Below, in pieces: positions 1 to 6,378 of a stretch of 13,189 nucleotides of DNA. Below the pieces are notes generated by a model. The model was not told the origin of the DNA and ran no database searches. It was given only the letters and a program-made list of their open reading frames with translations. Position numbers and translations under genes: made by a program. Source of the stretch: Deltaproteobacteria bacterium (GTDB lineage: Bacteria; Desulfobacterota; Binatia; UBA9968). The stretch lies in assembly GCA_016183145.1 (NCBI GenBank), contig JACPFE010000596.1, positions 1-13,189 on the forward strand. The letters are read 5' to 3'. Numbering within the stretch: the stretch's first letter is position 1; every line of letters begins with the position of its first letter.

Positions 1-2
1 TA

Positions 3-692
3 ACGGCGTTGGCGGCGAAGAATGCGACTACTGCCATCCCCATCGTGATGATTAACATTCCCGATCCCGTGGGTTTAGGTTTGGTTGCCAGTCTGGCGCG
101 GCCGGGAGGCAATGTCACCGGGCTCGCGGCTTTAGCGCCCGAGCTAAACACCAAAAGGCTGGAGATACTCAAGGACGCAGTTCCCAAGCTCGCTCGAGTT
201 GGACTGCTGCGGCGGCCGGTAGGTAACGTTGGGCAAGACCTCCAACTGAAAGAGCTCAGGCTTGCGGCTCTGGCGCTGAAGCTAAAATTGGAGGAGATCG
301 ACACTCAACTCGACGCCAAAGGTTTAGAGAACGCCTTTCAAACCGCAAAGCAGAAGCAAGTCAACGCGATTATGACGACCGCCCTTCGCTCATTTTTCGC
401 CGAAAGAAAGCGGATCGTCGAGCTTGCTGGAAAATACCGCTTGCCGGCTATTTACCCAGAGAAGGAGTATGTCAATGAGGGCGGCCTCATGTCCTATGGT
501 GAGGACGTTGCTGACAAATATCGGCGTGCCGCCCACCACGTGGACAAGATCCTCAAGGGAACCAAGCCGGCCGATATCCCGGTCGAGCAGGCGATGAGAA
601 CGGAATTCATCATCAGCCTCAAGGCGGCGAAACAGATCGGTTTTACAGTTCCGTACGAACTGCTGGCGCGGGCGAATAAGGTGATTCAATAA
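3..692 (+). CDS. ABC transporter solute-binding protein, ABC_sub_bind family (5'-truncated by window edge)
   Basis: This is the C-terminal ~229 residues of a periplasmic solute-binding protein of the ABC_sub_bind (PF04392) type. The reading frame is open to the left edge, so the true start and signal peptide lie outside the window. The TTG at 9 is not a credible start because family-typical sequence precedes and follows it. Visible hallmarks are the IPIVM strand followed by DPVGLGLVASLARPGGNVTG near the start of the fragment, which is the signature hinge region of this family, and a C-terminal segment ending in PYELLARANKVIQ. Family members bind a small ligand and deliver it to a membrane permease, but many occur as orphans, and no permease or ATPase is visible here. 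The ligand cannot be told. Family membership is sure; substrate is unknown. Confidence 0.9.
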   Translation, partial: TALAAKNATTAIPIVMINIPDPVGLGLVASLARPGGNVTGLAALAPELNTKRLEILKDAVPKLARVGLLRRPVGNVGQDLQLKELRLAALALKLKLEEIDTQLDAKGLENAFQTAKQKQVNAIMTTALRSFFAERKRIVELAGKYRLPAIYPEKEYVNEGGLMSYGEDVADKYRRAAHHVDKILKGTKPADIPVEQAMRTEFIISLKAAKQIGFTVPYELLARANKVIQ

Positions 693-713
693 GGCAGGAG
701 GCAGAAGGCAATG

Positions 714-796
714 GTAGGGGCGGACCGGCGCCTGTCCTGAGCGGAGTCGAAGGGTGTCCGCCCGTTCGGAGGGCCGACACGTAGGTCGGTCCCTAC
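714..796. repeat. GTAGGGGC...CCCTAC imperfect palindromic repeat, copy 1
   Basis: The element begins GTAGGGGCGGACC and ends GGTCGGTCCCTAC, so its ends are imperfect inverted repeats. It contains the 14-nt string CCCGTTCGGAGGGC (761-774), found identically at 9641-9654 in a second element with the same ends. A copy of the CCTGAG...TCGAAGGG module (731-754) is nested inside. It lies in the gap between the solute-binding protein and the molybdenum hydroxylase. Just downstream (805-850) the string AATCCAAAATC recurs as short direct repeats. Confidence 0.6.
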
Positions 797-868
797 ACGG
801 GTCCGACAATCCAAAATCCAAAAGCGGCCCTGTGGACTAAAATCCAAAATCAGCTTGGGAGGTGAATC

Positions 869-3130
869 TTGGCTTATCGCACCATAGGAAAAGCGCAACC
901 ACGCGTCGAGGGATACGGGAAGGTAACCGGACAGACAATGTACGCGGCGGACCTGCCGTTCGAGGGGCTGTTGTGGGCGAAGGTGCTGCGCAGTCCGATT
1001 CCGCACGGGCGGATCAAGGGCATCGACACGTCCAGAGCGAAGGCGCTTAGCGGCGTGCGCGCGGTGCTCACCGGCGCGGATGTGCCCAACGTTTATGTCG
1101 GCACGCGTGTCAAAGACCAGCCGGTGTTGGCGTGCGACAAGGTGCGCTTCGTCGGCGACGCTGTCGCCGCTGTGACCGCGGAGAGCGAAGCGATCGCGGA
1201 AGAGGCGTTGACGCTGATCGAAGTCGATTATGAAGAGCTGCCTTGCGTCAACGATCCGCTGGAGGCTTTGAAGCCGAGCGCGCCGCTGATTCACGAGAAT
1301 CGCGACAAGTACAAGAACGCGCCGAAGCTGCCGGAGGGTATGTCGGGACACAACCTCCAATCCTATGTGGTGTGGAAGAACGGGGATCTGGAGGCGGGCT
1401 TTCAGCGCGCCGCGTGCGTTTTCGACCATACCTTTCGCACGCCGCTCTCGCACCATGGTTATCTTGAGCCCTGCGCCTGCACCGTTCACGTTCACTCGGA
1501 TGGGCGGGTGGAAGTTTGGGCTGCGAACAAAGGCCCCTGGGGCTTGCGCGACCAGATGGCGGAGGACTTCGGCGTTCCGAAGGAAAATATCAAAGTCCAC
1601 ATCGTAAACGTCGGCGGCGATTTCGGCGCCAAGGCGTCGTTGATCGATGTGCCGGTCGCCTATCATCTTTCGAAAGCGACGGGCCGGCCGGTGAAGCTGG
1701 TTTTCGATTCTACGGAAGACATTCTCGCCGGCGGCCACCGCCATCCCGCCGTGATCCACTTGCGCACCGGAGTCGACAACGACGGCCGGTTCACTGCGAT
1801 CAAGGCGACCATTCATTTCAGCGGCGGCGCCTATGGCGCGCAGAAGGCCAATCCGCAGGTGACGGTTCTCGGCGGGCGGCGCCTGGCCAGCATGTATCGG
1901 GTGCCGGCGATCAACGTCGAGACCTATTGCGCTTACACGAATCAAGTCCCCTGCACGCAAACCCGAACGCCGGGAAGCCCGCAGATCGCCTTCGCCTTGG
2001 ATTCGCACGTCGACATCATCGCCCGCGAGCTGGGCATCGAGCCGCTGGAATTTCGCCGGCGCAACATTTTGCGCGACGGCGATCTCTCGCCGATGGGGGA
2101 GAAGTGGAATCATATTCTGATGAGCGAAGTATTGGAGCGGGCGGTGAAAGCCTCCGGCTGGAAAAAAGGCGGAGCGAAGAAAAACCGCGGCTGGGGTATG
2201 GCGTTCTACGAGCGCGGTACGCCGGAAGGAAAAGCCAGCACGGCCATTACGCTGGAGGCCGATGGCAGGGTCAATATTCTCACCGGCGTGCCCGACGTCG
2301 GCCCGGGCTACTACACGATCAGTCAGCAAATGGTCTGCGAAACCCTCGGCCTTCCGCCCGAGCGCGTCGGCGTGGTTTTCAAGGACACCGACAGTTTGCC
2401 TTTTGATCCCGGCACCGGCGGGAGCAAGCAGACCAACACCTCCGGCCACGCGGTGTACCAGGCGGCGCGCGAGGTGCGCGAGAAACTCGTCAATCTCGCG
2501 GCTCGTGAGCTGGGTTGCAAGCCCGAGGAGATCAAACAAGACGGCAACAAGCTCTCCGCGCCGAACAAGAAATCGACGACCACGGAGAAAATGATCGCGC
2601 TGGCGGTGAAGGAAAACGGCGGGCCGGTTTTTCATCTGACGATGTTCGAGCCCAAGGATATGCCCAAGGTCACTGGCTTTACGGCGCAGGTCGCGGAGGT
2701 CGAAGTCGATCCGGCCACCGGCGGCGTCAAAGTCCTCAATTTCACCACGGCGCACGACACCGGCACGGTGCTCAACCATCTTACGCTCACTGGACAGATC
2801 GATGGCGGAGTCATCACCGGTCTGGGATTTGCGCTCATGGAAGAAAATTCGATGATTGACGGCAAGATCGCGACGCTGACTTTAGGCGATGCGAAGCTGC
2901 CGTGCATTCGAGACCTGCCGCCGCTTAAGACCATTTTATTGGAAACCCCGACGGGGCCGACGCCCTTCGGCGGCAAGCAGATCGCCGAGAATCCCAACGT
3001 GCCGACGGCGGCGGCGATCGCCAACGCCATCGCGGACGCCTGCGGCGTGCGGCTCTTCGAGTTGCCGCTGACGGCGGAGAAGATTTACTGGGCGATGAAA
3101 CGGGAAAAGGAAACCACGAAGGTCACATAG
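869..3130 (+). CDS. Xanthine dehydrogenase / CoxL-type molybdopterin-binding large subunit
   Basis: This 753-residue protein is a molybdenum hydroxylase catalytic subunit (xanthine oxidase family), whose members hydroxylate purines, aldehydes or aromatic heterocycles at a Mo-molybdopterin cytosine dinucleotide centre. Visible motifs in order are the N-terminal a/b hammerhead domain (about 18-130), GGDFGAK (249-255, family GGxFGxK, cofactor contact), RTPGSPQ (366-372, usually R-GPGxPQ), GTGGSKQT (515-522) and a C-terminal KQIAEN...PTAAAIANAI block. In that block E707 sits where the family's catalytic Glu is expected, although the usual GVGEPP context is altered. Length is normal. The TTG start is supported by GGGAGG at 857-862, six bases upstream. 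CoxS-like [2Fe-2S] and CoxM-like FAD subunits are absent on both sides, so electron transfer partners must be encoded elsewhere. The substrate is unknown; true CO dehydrogenase is not supported. Confidence 0.93.
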   Translation: MAYRTIGKAQPRVEGYGKVTGQTMYAADLPFEGLLWAKVLRSPIPHGRIKGIDTSRAKALSGVRAVLTGADVPNVYVGTRVKDQPVLACDKVRFVGDAVAAVTAESEAIAEEALTLIEVDYEELPCVNDPLEALKPSAPLIHENRDKYKNAPKLPEGMSGHNLQSYVVWKNGDLEAGFQRAACVFDHTFRTPLSHHGYLEPCACTVHVHSDGRVEVWAANKGPWGLRDQMAEDFGVPKENIKVHIVNVGGDFGAKASLIDVPVAYHLSKATGRPVKLVFDSTEDILAGGHRHPAVIHLRTGVDNDGRFTAIKATIHFSGGAYGAQKANPQVTVLGGRRLASMYRVPAINVETYCAYTNQVPCTQTRTPGSPQIAFALDSHVDIIARELGIEPLEFRRRNILRDGDLSPMGEKWNHILMSEVLERAVKASGWKKGGAKKNRGWGMAFYERGTPEGKASTAITLEADGRVNILTGVPDVGPGYYTISQQMVCETLGLPPERVGVVFKDTDSLPFDPGTGGSKQTNTSGHAVYQAAREVREKLVNLAARELGCKPEEIKQDGNKLSAPNKKSTTTEKMIALAVKENGGPVFHLTMFEPKDMPKVTGFTAQVAEVEVDPATGGVKVLNFTTAHDTGTVLNHLTLTGQIDGGVITGLGFALMEENSMIDGKIATLTLGDAKLPCIRDLPPLKTILLETPTGPTPFGGKQIAENPNVPTAAAIANAIADACGVRLFELPLTAEKIYWAMKREKETTKVT

Positions 3131-3150
3131 AAACAAGATTCGGAGTTGGA

Positions 3151-3293
3151 ATGTCTCGCGCAAAGACGTGGTTCGATAGACTCACCACCCTGAGGAAGAT
3201 CGAAGGGCAAAGGCGCAAAGGTGACGGGCCGAGGCCCGTCATCCCGAGCGAATGCGAGGGATCTAAAAAGTTTCTCCCTTCGGTCGAAATGAC
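3151..3293 (+). repeat. ~143-bp composite repeat, copy A (inverted partner at 5547-5690)
   Basis: This stretch matches the reverse complement of 5547-5690 at roughly 90 percent by eye, with small indels. Shared blocks include CTCACCACCCTGAG, ATCGAAGGGCAAAG, CCCGAGCGAATGCGAGGGAT and TTTCTCCCTTCGGTCGAAAT. Weaker similarity continues to about 3327. It accounts for most of the 381-bp gene-free gap 3131-3511; the rest of that gap holds a degenerate CCTGAG-type module (3321-3341) and the probable leader of the next gene. The short ORFs here are products of the repeat, not genes. Confidence 0.8.
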
Positions 3294-3320
3294 CAGGAGT
3301 CTTACTTGGCGTCTTGGCGA

Positions 3321-3341
3321 CCCTTCGACCAGGATCAGGAC
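3321..3341 (-). repeat. CCTGAG...GTCGAAGGG module, degenerate copy
   Basis: Read on the minus strand it is TGTCCTGATCCTGGTCGAAGGG-like, matching the modules at 731-754 and 6246-6269 except in the middle. It is one of about six copies in the window. Confidence 0.5.
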
Positions 3342-3389
3342 ATGCTTGGCGCGACTGGAAGATTCGCGCACGCGTCGAAAACCTTCAAC

Positions 3390-3395
3390 TATAAT
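3390..3395 (+). promoter_or_regulatory. Possible -10 element (TATAAT) upstream of the DUF411-like gene
   Basis: A perfect TATAAT lies about 117 nt upstream of the ATG at 3512. No convincing TTGACA-like box is present 16-18 nt upstream, so this is only a candidate start of the three-gene unit. Confidence 0.3.
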
Positions 3396-3511
3396 AGTGC
3401 AAACGTCGAGCCCCCACAGGGCGAGGGCCGGGGCCGGCGGAGCCGCGCTTCCCTGTCATGGGCCGATTTGTTAGATTACGGCTCTAAATTGTTGCCACAT
3501 GGGAGGAGTTC

Positions 3512-3982
3512 ATGGGAATCAAAAAGTTTGCGCGATGTTCGAGCGCGGCGGTTCTTTGCTTCACGCTTTATGGCGGCGCAACGATAGAAGCTCAGAACAA
3601 AACCGCTGCTCCGTCGATTACGGTCTACCAAGATCCGACGTGAGGGTGCTGCAGCGGGTGGGTGGGTCACCTACGAACAAACGGTTTTAAGATCGAAACG
3701 AGAAACATAAGCAATCGCGAGCTGATTGACGTAAAGATTAAGAACAAGGTGCCGGAGAAACTCTATTCCTGTCACACCGCGATCATCCAGGGCTATGTGA
3801 TCGAAGGGCATGTGCCGGCGGACTTGATCCTGCGTCTGTTGAAGGAAAAGCCGCGGGTCCTCGGCCTGGCGGTACCGGGAATGCCCATTGGCTCGCCGGG
3901 CATGGAAGGGCCAAACCCCCAGCCCTATGAAGTGCTGACCTTCGACAAGGACGGGAAGACCGCGGTTTACGCGAAAAGGTGA
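3512..3982 (+). CDS. DUF411/CopG-like periplasmic protein with in-frame TGA at the CxCC motif: candidate selenoprotein
   Basis: Read through one TGA (3641-3643, residue 44), this is a 156-residue protein. It has an N-terminal signal peptide (about 1-28, ending TIEAQ), the strand ITVYQDPT, then U44-G45-C46-C47-SGW where DUF411 proteins have PTCGCCxxW, then L84-Y-S-C87-HTA, GYVIEGHVPA (94-103) and AVPGMPIGSPGME (120-132). These are all DUF411 landmarks in the right order and spacing. Vibrio CopG, of this family, uses such cysteines to hold a copper cluster in the periplasm, so metal handling or redox is the likely role. The start has a strong ribosome site, GGGAGGAG at 3501-3508. No other stop or frameshift occurs, and the gene itself ends in TGA. 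The SECIS-like hairpin is annotated separately. The alternative is a pseudogene made by one TGC/TGT-to-TGA change. I favour selenocysteine because the hit is exactly on the catalytic position. Confidence 0.75.
3658..3674 (+). promoter_or_regulatory. Candidate bacterial SECIS hairpin of the DUF411-like gene
   Basis: GTGGGT (3658-3663) can pair with ACCTAC (3669-3674), giving six pairs including one G-U, with a five-base apical loop GGGTC. The loop begins 20 nt after the TGA at 3641-3643 and opens with G, which matches the bacterial SECIS rules (loop about 16-37 nt from UGA, G among its first two bases). The GGTC-type loop also resembles that of E. coli fdhF. The stem is short and an alternative five-pair register (3656-3660 with 3668-3672) exists, so folding needs calculation. 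Confidence 0.5.
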
Positions 3983-4024
3983 GAGTCGGGGGTTGGAGCG
4001 CTGGAGTACTGGAGTGATGGAATA

Positions 4025-5026
4025 ATGCGGATTCGAAGATTATTGCGTATTGCGGTTTGCCTCTTGGTCGTGGCCTTGAGTGGCGGTCCTTCATTCGCCC
4101 AGGAAAAGAAGAATGTGCGGATGGTTTTCGTCAGCCTGGCGTGGAACAGCGAGATTCCCTTTCGGGCGGCGCTGGCGAGGGGGTTTTTCAAAACACAGGG
4201 ACTGCAGGTCGAACCGATCTTGATTCGCGGCGGGCCGGCGGCGATAGCCGCGCTGGTGTCCGGGGAAGTCGACTTTGCCGCCATCGGCGGGGCGCAAGCG
4301 GTTTTTCGCAGCCGCGCCCGCGGATTGGATCTCTCCATCATTGGTTGCACCTCCGCCACGACGAATTACATCCTGCTCGGCAACAAGCAGACGCGGACGG
4401 TAGAGGATCTTAAAGGCAAAATCATCGGCGTGACCGGCGCCGGCACCTTCTCCGAGTTTGCCATGAAGGCCTTCCTGAAGAAATACAACATCAATCCAGA
4501 TAAGGACGTGATTTTGCGCGCCATCGGCGGTACCGTCCTGCGGGCGGCGGCTATCGAGAAAGACATCATCGCCGCCGCCCCTTTTTCTACGGAAGATGCG
4601 GTTCGGCTGATGAAAAGCGGTTATTCCTTGATCAGCAATATGAGCGAGTCATTGGGGATTCCGCAAAATATCATTGTGACTCGGAATGAGTTCTTGGAAA
4701 AATTCCCCGAGACGAGCAAACGGATGCTGAAAGCTTACATTCAAGGGATCCAGCTCGCCAAATTCAACAAGAAAGAAGCGATCAAGGCGGGCTACGATTC
4801 AGGTCTCCAGGGCGACCCGGAAATCGTCAGCGCCGCCTGGGACCTCTATGCGCCGGGCCTTACCTCTGATTTATCGATTGTCACATCCGGCTTACAGCAG
4901 ATGCTCGACGAGGATATCCGCGCCGGCCTGATCGACAGCAAGTTCACTCTCGATCGCGTGATCAACGACCGGATTTTAAAACTAGCGCAGCAGGAACTGA
5001 GAGCGGAAGGGCGATTGAAGCCGTAG
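4025..5026 (+). CDS. NMT1/SsuA-type ABC transporter substrate-binding protein
   Basis: This 333-residue exported protein has a clear signal peptide: a basic n-region MRIRRLLR, a hydrophobic core to about residue 22, and a cleavage site near SFA-QEK (about 26/27). The body is typical of the NMT1/THI5-like/TauA-SsuA family. It has an RAALARGFFKTQGLQVEPI segment (ligand mimic of plant-type amines or sulfonates in relatives), GGPAAIAALVSGEVDFAAIGG, LKGKIIGVTGAGTFSEFAMKAFL and a C-terminal helical lobe. It lies 42 bp after the DUF411-like gene in the same direction and is followed nine bases later by another ORF, so one transcript is likely. No permease or ATPase is present. The upstream spacer 3990-4020 contains a low-complexity GGAG(T/C)xCTGGAGTxx repeat, and the ribosome site is weak. 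The ligand is unknown. Confidence 0.92.
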   Translation: MRIRRLLRIAVCLLVVALSGGPSFAQEKKNVRMVFVSLAWNSEIPFRAALARGFFKTQGLQVEPILIRGGPAAIAALVSGEVDFAAIGGAQAVFRSRARGLDLSIIGCTSATTNYILLGNKQTRTVEDLKGKIIGVTGAGTFSEFAMKAFLKKYNINPDKDVILRAIGGTVLRAAAIEKDIIAAAPFSTEDAVRLMKSGYSLISNMSESLGIPQNIIVTRNEFLEKFPETSKRMLKAYIQGIQLAKFNKKEAIKAGYDSGLQGDPEIVSAAWDLYAPGLTSDLSIVTSGLQQMLDEDIRAGLIDSKFTLDRVINDRILKLAQQELRAEGRLKP

Positions 5027-5034
5027 CTACCACC

Positions 5035-5463
5035 GTGGAACCGGCACAGAGTGCGGCGCCGCCAATTGCGTTGAATCAGGTTTCCGTCGAACCGGAGCAG
5101 GCAGCGGGCAATTGGAAGATCCTGTGGCGCATCGCGAACTTGAACTCACAGCCTCTGGAACTTCGCGCTGTGCGGCTACCGCACGGACAATTCAAATCGG
5201 CGGAACAACGGTTTCAGCCGGCGATTCACTTGAGCCCCAAGGAAAGCGCCGAATTCGAAATCTCGGTCTGCTGTGACGAGCCTGAGGGCCTGGTGACGGA
5301 GAATGCCTTCCTTATTTTTCAGGTTACCCGGCTCGGTGAGCAGTGGCGAATTTTTGCTCGTGTTCGCGTAACGGTGAATTCGACGGGAACGCCAGTGGCG
5401 GCAACTGAATTGATCACAACGCAAAAGGTCGGGTTCTCGGGAGTGTTTGACCGAAGACATTAG
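5035..5463 (+). CDS. Small conserved-looking beta-rich protein, function unknown
   Basis: A 142-residue protein starts at GTG 5035, the only plausible start, eight bases after the stop of the substrate-binding protein, which suggests translational coupling. I do not recognise the family. No signal peptide or membrane segment is visible. Residues 26-48, 60-78 and 92-115 show alternating hydrophobic strands (WKILWRIAN, AIHLSPKESAEFEISV, FLIFQVTRLGEQWRIFARVRVTV), suggesting an Ig-like beta sandwich. An adjacent cysteine pair (C79-C80) sits between strands. Codon use resembles its neighbours, which supports a real gene. The shadow ORF on the other strand is weaker in composition. It may assist or accompany the binding protein, but that is only context. 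Confidence 0.7.
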   Translation: MEPAQSAAPPIALNQVSVEPEQAAGNWKILWRIANLNSQPLELRAVRLPHGQFKSAEQRFQPAIHLSPKESAEFEISVCCDEPEGLVTENAFLIFQVTRLGEQWRIFARVRVTVNSTGTPVAATELITTQKVGFSGVFDRRH

Positions 5464-5546
5464 GCGCTTACCTTGGAAATGTTGAACAGAACGACTCCAG
5501 GAAAAGTTATCCCGCTAAGGCGCCAAGGCGCAAAGTGACACGGGGT

Positions 5547-5690
5547 GTCATTTCGACCGAAGGGAGAAATCTTTCTCAGATCCCTCGCATTCGCTCGGGA
5601 TGACGGACCACGGCCCGTCACTTCGCGTCTTTGCCCTTCGATCTTACTCAGGGTGGTGAGGTTCTCGAACCACGCCTTTGCGGGAGACAT
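5547..5690 (-). repeat. ~144-bp composite repeat, copy B (inverted partner of 3151-3293)
   Basis: The reverse complement aligns with 3151-3293 with about a dozen mismatches and small indels. Similarity decays gradually towards 5520. Together the two copies bracket the three-gene unit 3512-5463 in inverted orientation. This repeat fills most of the 306-bp gap 5464-5769; the remainder (5691-5756) shows nothing recognisable beyond AT-rich leader sequence. Confidence 0.8.
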
Positions 5691-5769
5691 GGTGTTTCCG
5701 ATCTCTTCTTCGTTTCCGAATTTCAAATACTTTTGGCTAGCTTTTCGTTAGAAAGCGAAGAGGCGCCTC

Positions 5770-5991
5770 ATGCCCAAGAATTACGAAGACATCTACGTTC
5801 TCCAGAAGATGCGCGGCTGACACAGCAATTGAGGCCTCGGCTTCGAAGAGACCACGGGCATGGTCTCCAATTCGCTGAAGATCGGCCAGGAGGAAGTGGT
5901 GGCGGCGCTGAAACGGCTGCGGCGGGAGCGCAGCGACGACGCTGAATATAAAAATCTACGCAAAGATCTACCGAAGAATTGGCCGCTGTAG
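5770..5991 (+). CDS. Small protein with two in-frame TGA codons (U-x3-U): candidate double-selenocysteine protein
   Basis: The frame from ATG 5770 to TAG 5989-5991 encodes 73 residues if TGA at 5818-5820 (residue 17) and 5830-5832 (residue 21) are read as amino acids, giving KMRG-U-HSN-U-GLGFEE. A good ribosome site, GAAGAGG (5757-5763), lies six bases upstream. Codon use on both sides of the TGAs is strongly coding-like (GC-rich third positions, many GAG, CTG, AAG, GTG), and there is no TAA/TAG or frameshift. The N-terminus MPKNYEDIYVLQ is followed by the U-x3-U site. An amphipathic basic segment (about 41-73, EEVVAALKRLRRERSDD then KDLPKNWPL) ends the protein. No signal peptide is seen, so it is probably cytosolic. 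I do not recognise the family; a C-x3-C redox or metal site in Cys homologues is predicted. A pseudogene with two TGA mutations is the alternative, less likely given the hairpin downstream. Confidence 0.65.
5844..5874 (+). promoter_or_regulatory. Candidate bacterial SECIS hairpin of the double-TGA gene
   Basis: GAGACCA (5848-5854) pairs perfectly with TGGTCTC (5861-5867) around a six-base loop CGGGCA. After a three-base bulge (5868-5870), CGAA (5844-5847) pairs with TTCG (5871-5874), giving 11 pairs in total. The loop starts 22 nt after the second TGA and 34 nt after the first. Both distances fall in the accepted bacterial SECIS range, and G occupies the second loop position. One hairpin could therefore serve both codons. 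This is the stronger of the two SECIS candidates. Confidence 0.6.
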
Positions 5992-6092
5992 TTTACAGTC
6001 CAGCGTCTAGAGTCCAGGGTCTCGGGTTTCGAGTTCCCCACCAGCGCCAACCAGAATCTTTAGGATACGTACAAACTTCGATTGAATTCTTT

Positions 6093-6245
6093 CTTCCCCC
6101 TCGGAGACTGTGTCTTAATGTCATTCTGAGGCGAAGCCGAAGAATCTCGCCTTCGCAACATCCTGAAAATGCGAGATGCTTCGCTCTGCTCAGCATGACA
6201 TTCTCGGGATTGCACGTATTGCGACACAGTCTCCGACGGGGGAAG
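6093..6245. mobile_element. MITE-like palindromic element with 22/23-bp terminal inverted repeats
   Basis: The ends are CTTCCCCC(G)TCGGAGACTGTGTC (6093-6114) and its reverse complement (6223-6245), differing by a single inserted base. Inside, 6117-6150 and 6174-6213 are a second imperfect inverted pair built on the widespread ATGTCATTCTGAG...GAAGAATCTCGC motif. About 20 bases form the tip. The element is 153 bp, has no coding capacity, and lies between convergent genes. No clear target-site duplication is visible. A CCTGAG module abuts its right end (6246-6269). It fills much of the 387-bp gap 5992-6378. Confidence 0.65.
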
Positions 6246-6269
6246 CCTGTCCTGAGCAAGGTCGAAGGG
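6246..6269 (+). repeat. CCTGTCCTGAG...GTCGAAGGG module
   Basis: It is identical to 731-754 except for three central bases. It belongs to the dispersed family also seen at 3189-3207, 3321-3341, 5634-5652 and 9656-9678. Confidence 0.6.
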
Positions 6270-6323
6270 ACTAAGATGGGGGTGCGTGTGCCGATTATGC
6301 CGGGACGCGAACCCCCTCTCTAA

Positions 6324-6346
6324 CTCTCCCCCGTGAAGGGGGCGAG
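6324..6346 (-). terminator. Hairpin downstream of the diiron-protein gene
   Basis: CTCTCCCCC (6324-6332) and GGGGGCGAG (6338-6346) pair with one internal mismatch around GTGAA. It lies about 33 bp beyond the stop of the minus-strand gene ending at 6379. No U-tract follows on the minus strand, so it may equally be one of the dispersed repeats in this genome. Confidence 0.35.
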
Positions 6347-6378
6347 AACCTGACGAAGTCGGGTGAAGGAGATATCGA

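Noticed and set aside
686..2779. 697-codon open frame on the minus strand opposite the molybdenum hydroxylase
   Set aside because: It is antisense to a clear family protein. Its product is Arg/His-rich low-complexity sequence with no domain, as expected from the mirrored codon bias of a GC-rich gene.
3499..3690. 63-codon frame overlapping the start of the DUF411-like gene
   Set aside because: It is out of frame with the family signature and its ATG lies immediately before the ribosome site used by the real gene. It exists only because it avoids the TGA.
3662..3982. Treating the downstream half of the DUF411 gene as a separate 106-residue gene starting at GTG
   Set aside because: This would cut the protein inside its CxCC domain and lose the signal peptide. 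The upstream half is in the same frame and continuous apart from one TGA.
5631..5945. 104-codon plus-strand frame overlapping the double-TGA gene
   Set aside because: It runs out of the dispersed repeat, has Arg/His-rich low-complexity content, and is in a different frame from the coding-like sequence at 5770-5991.
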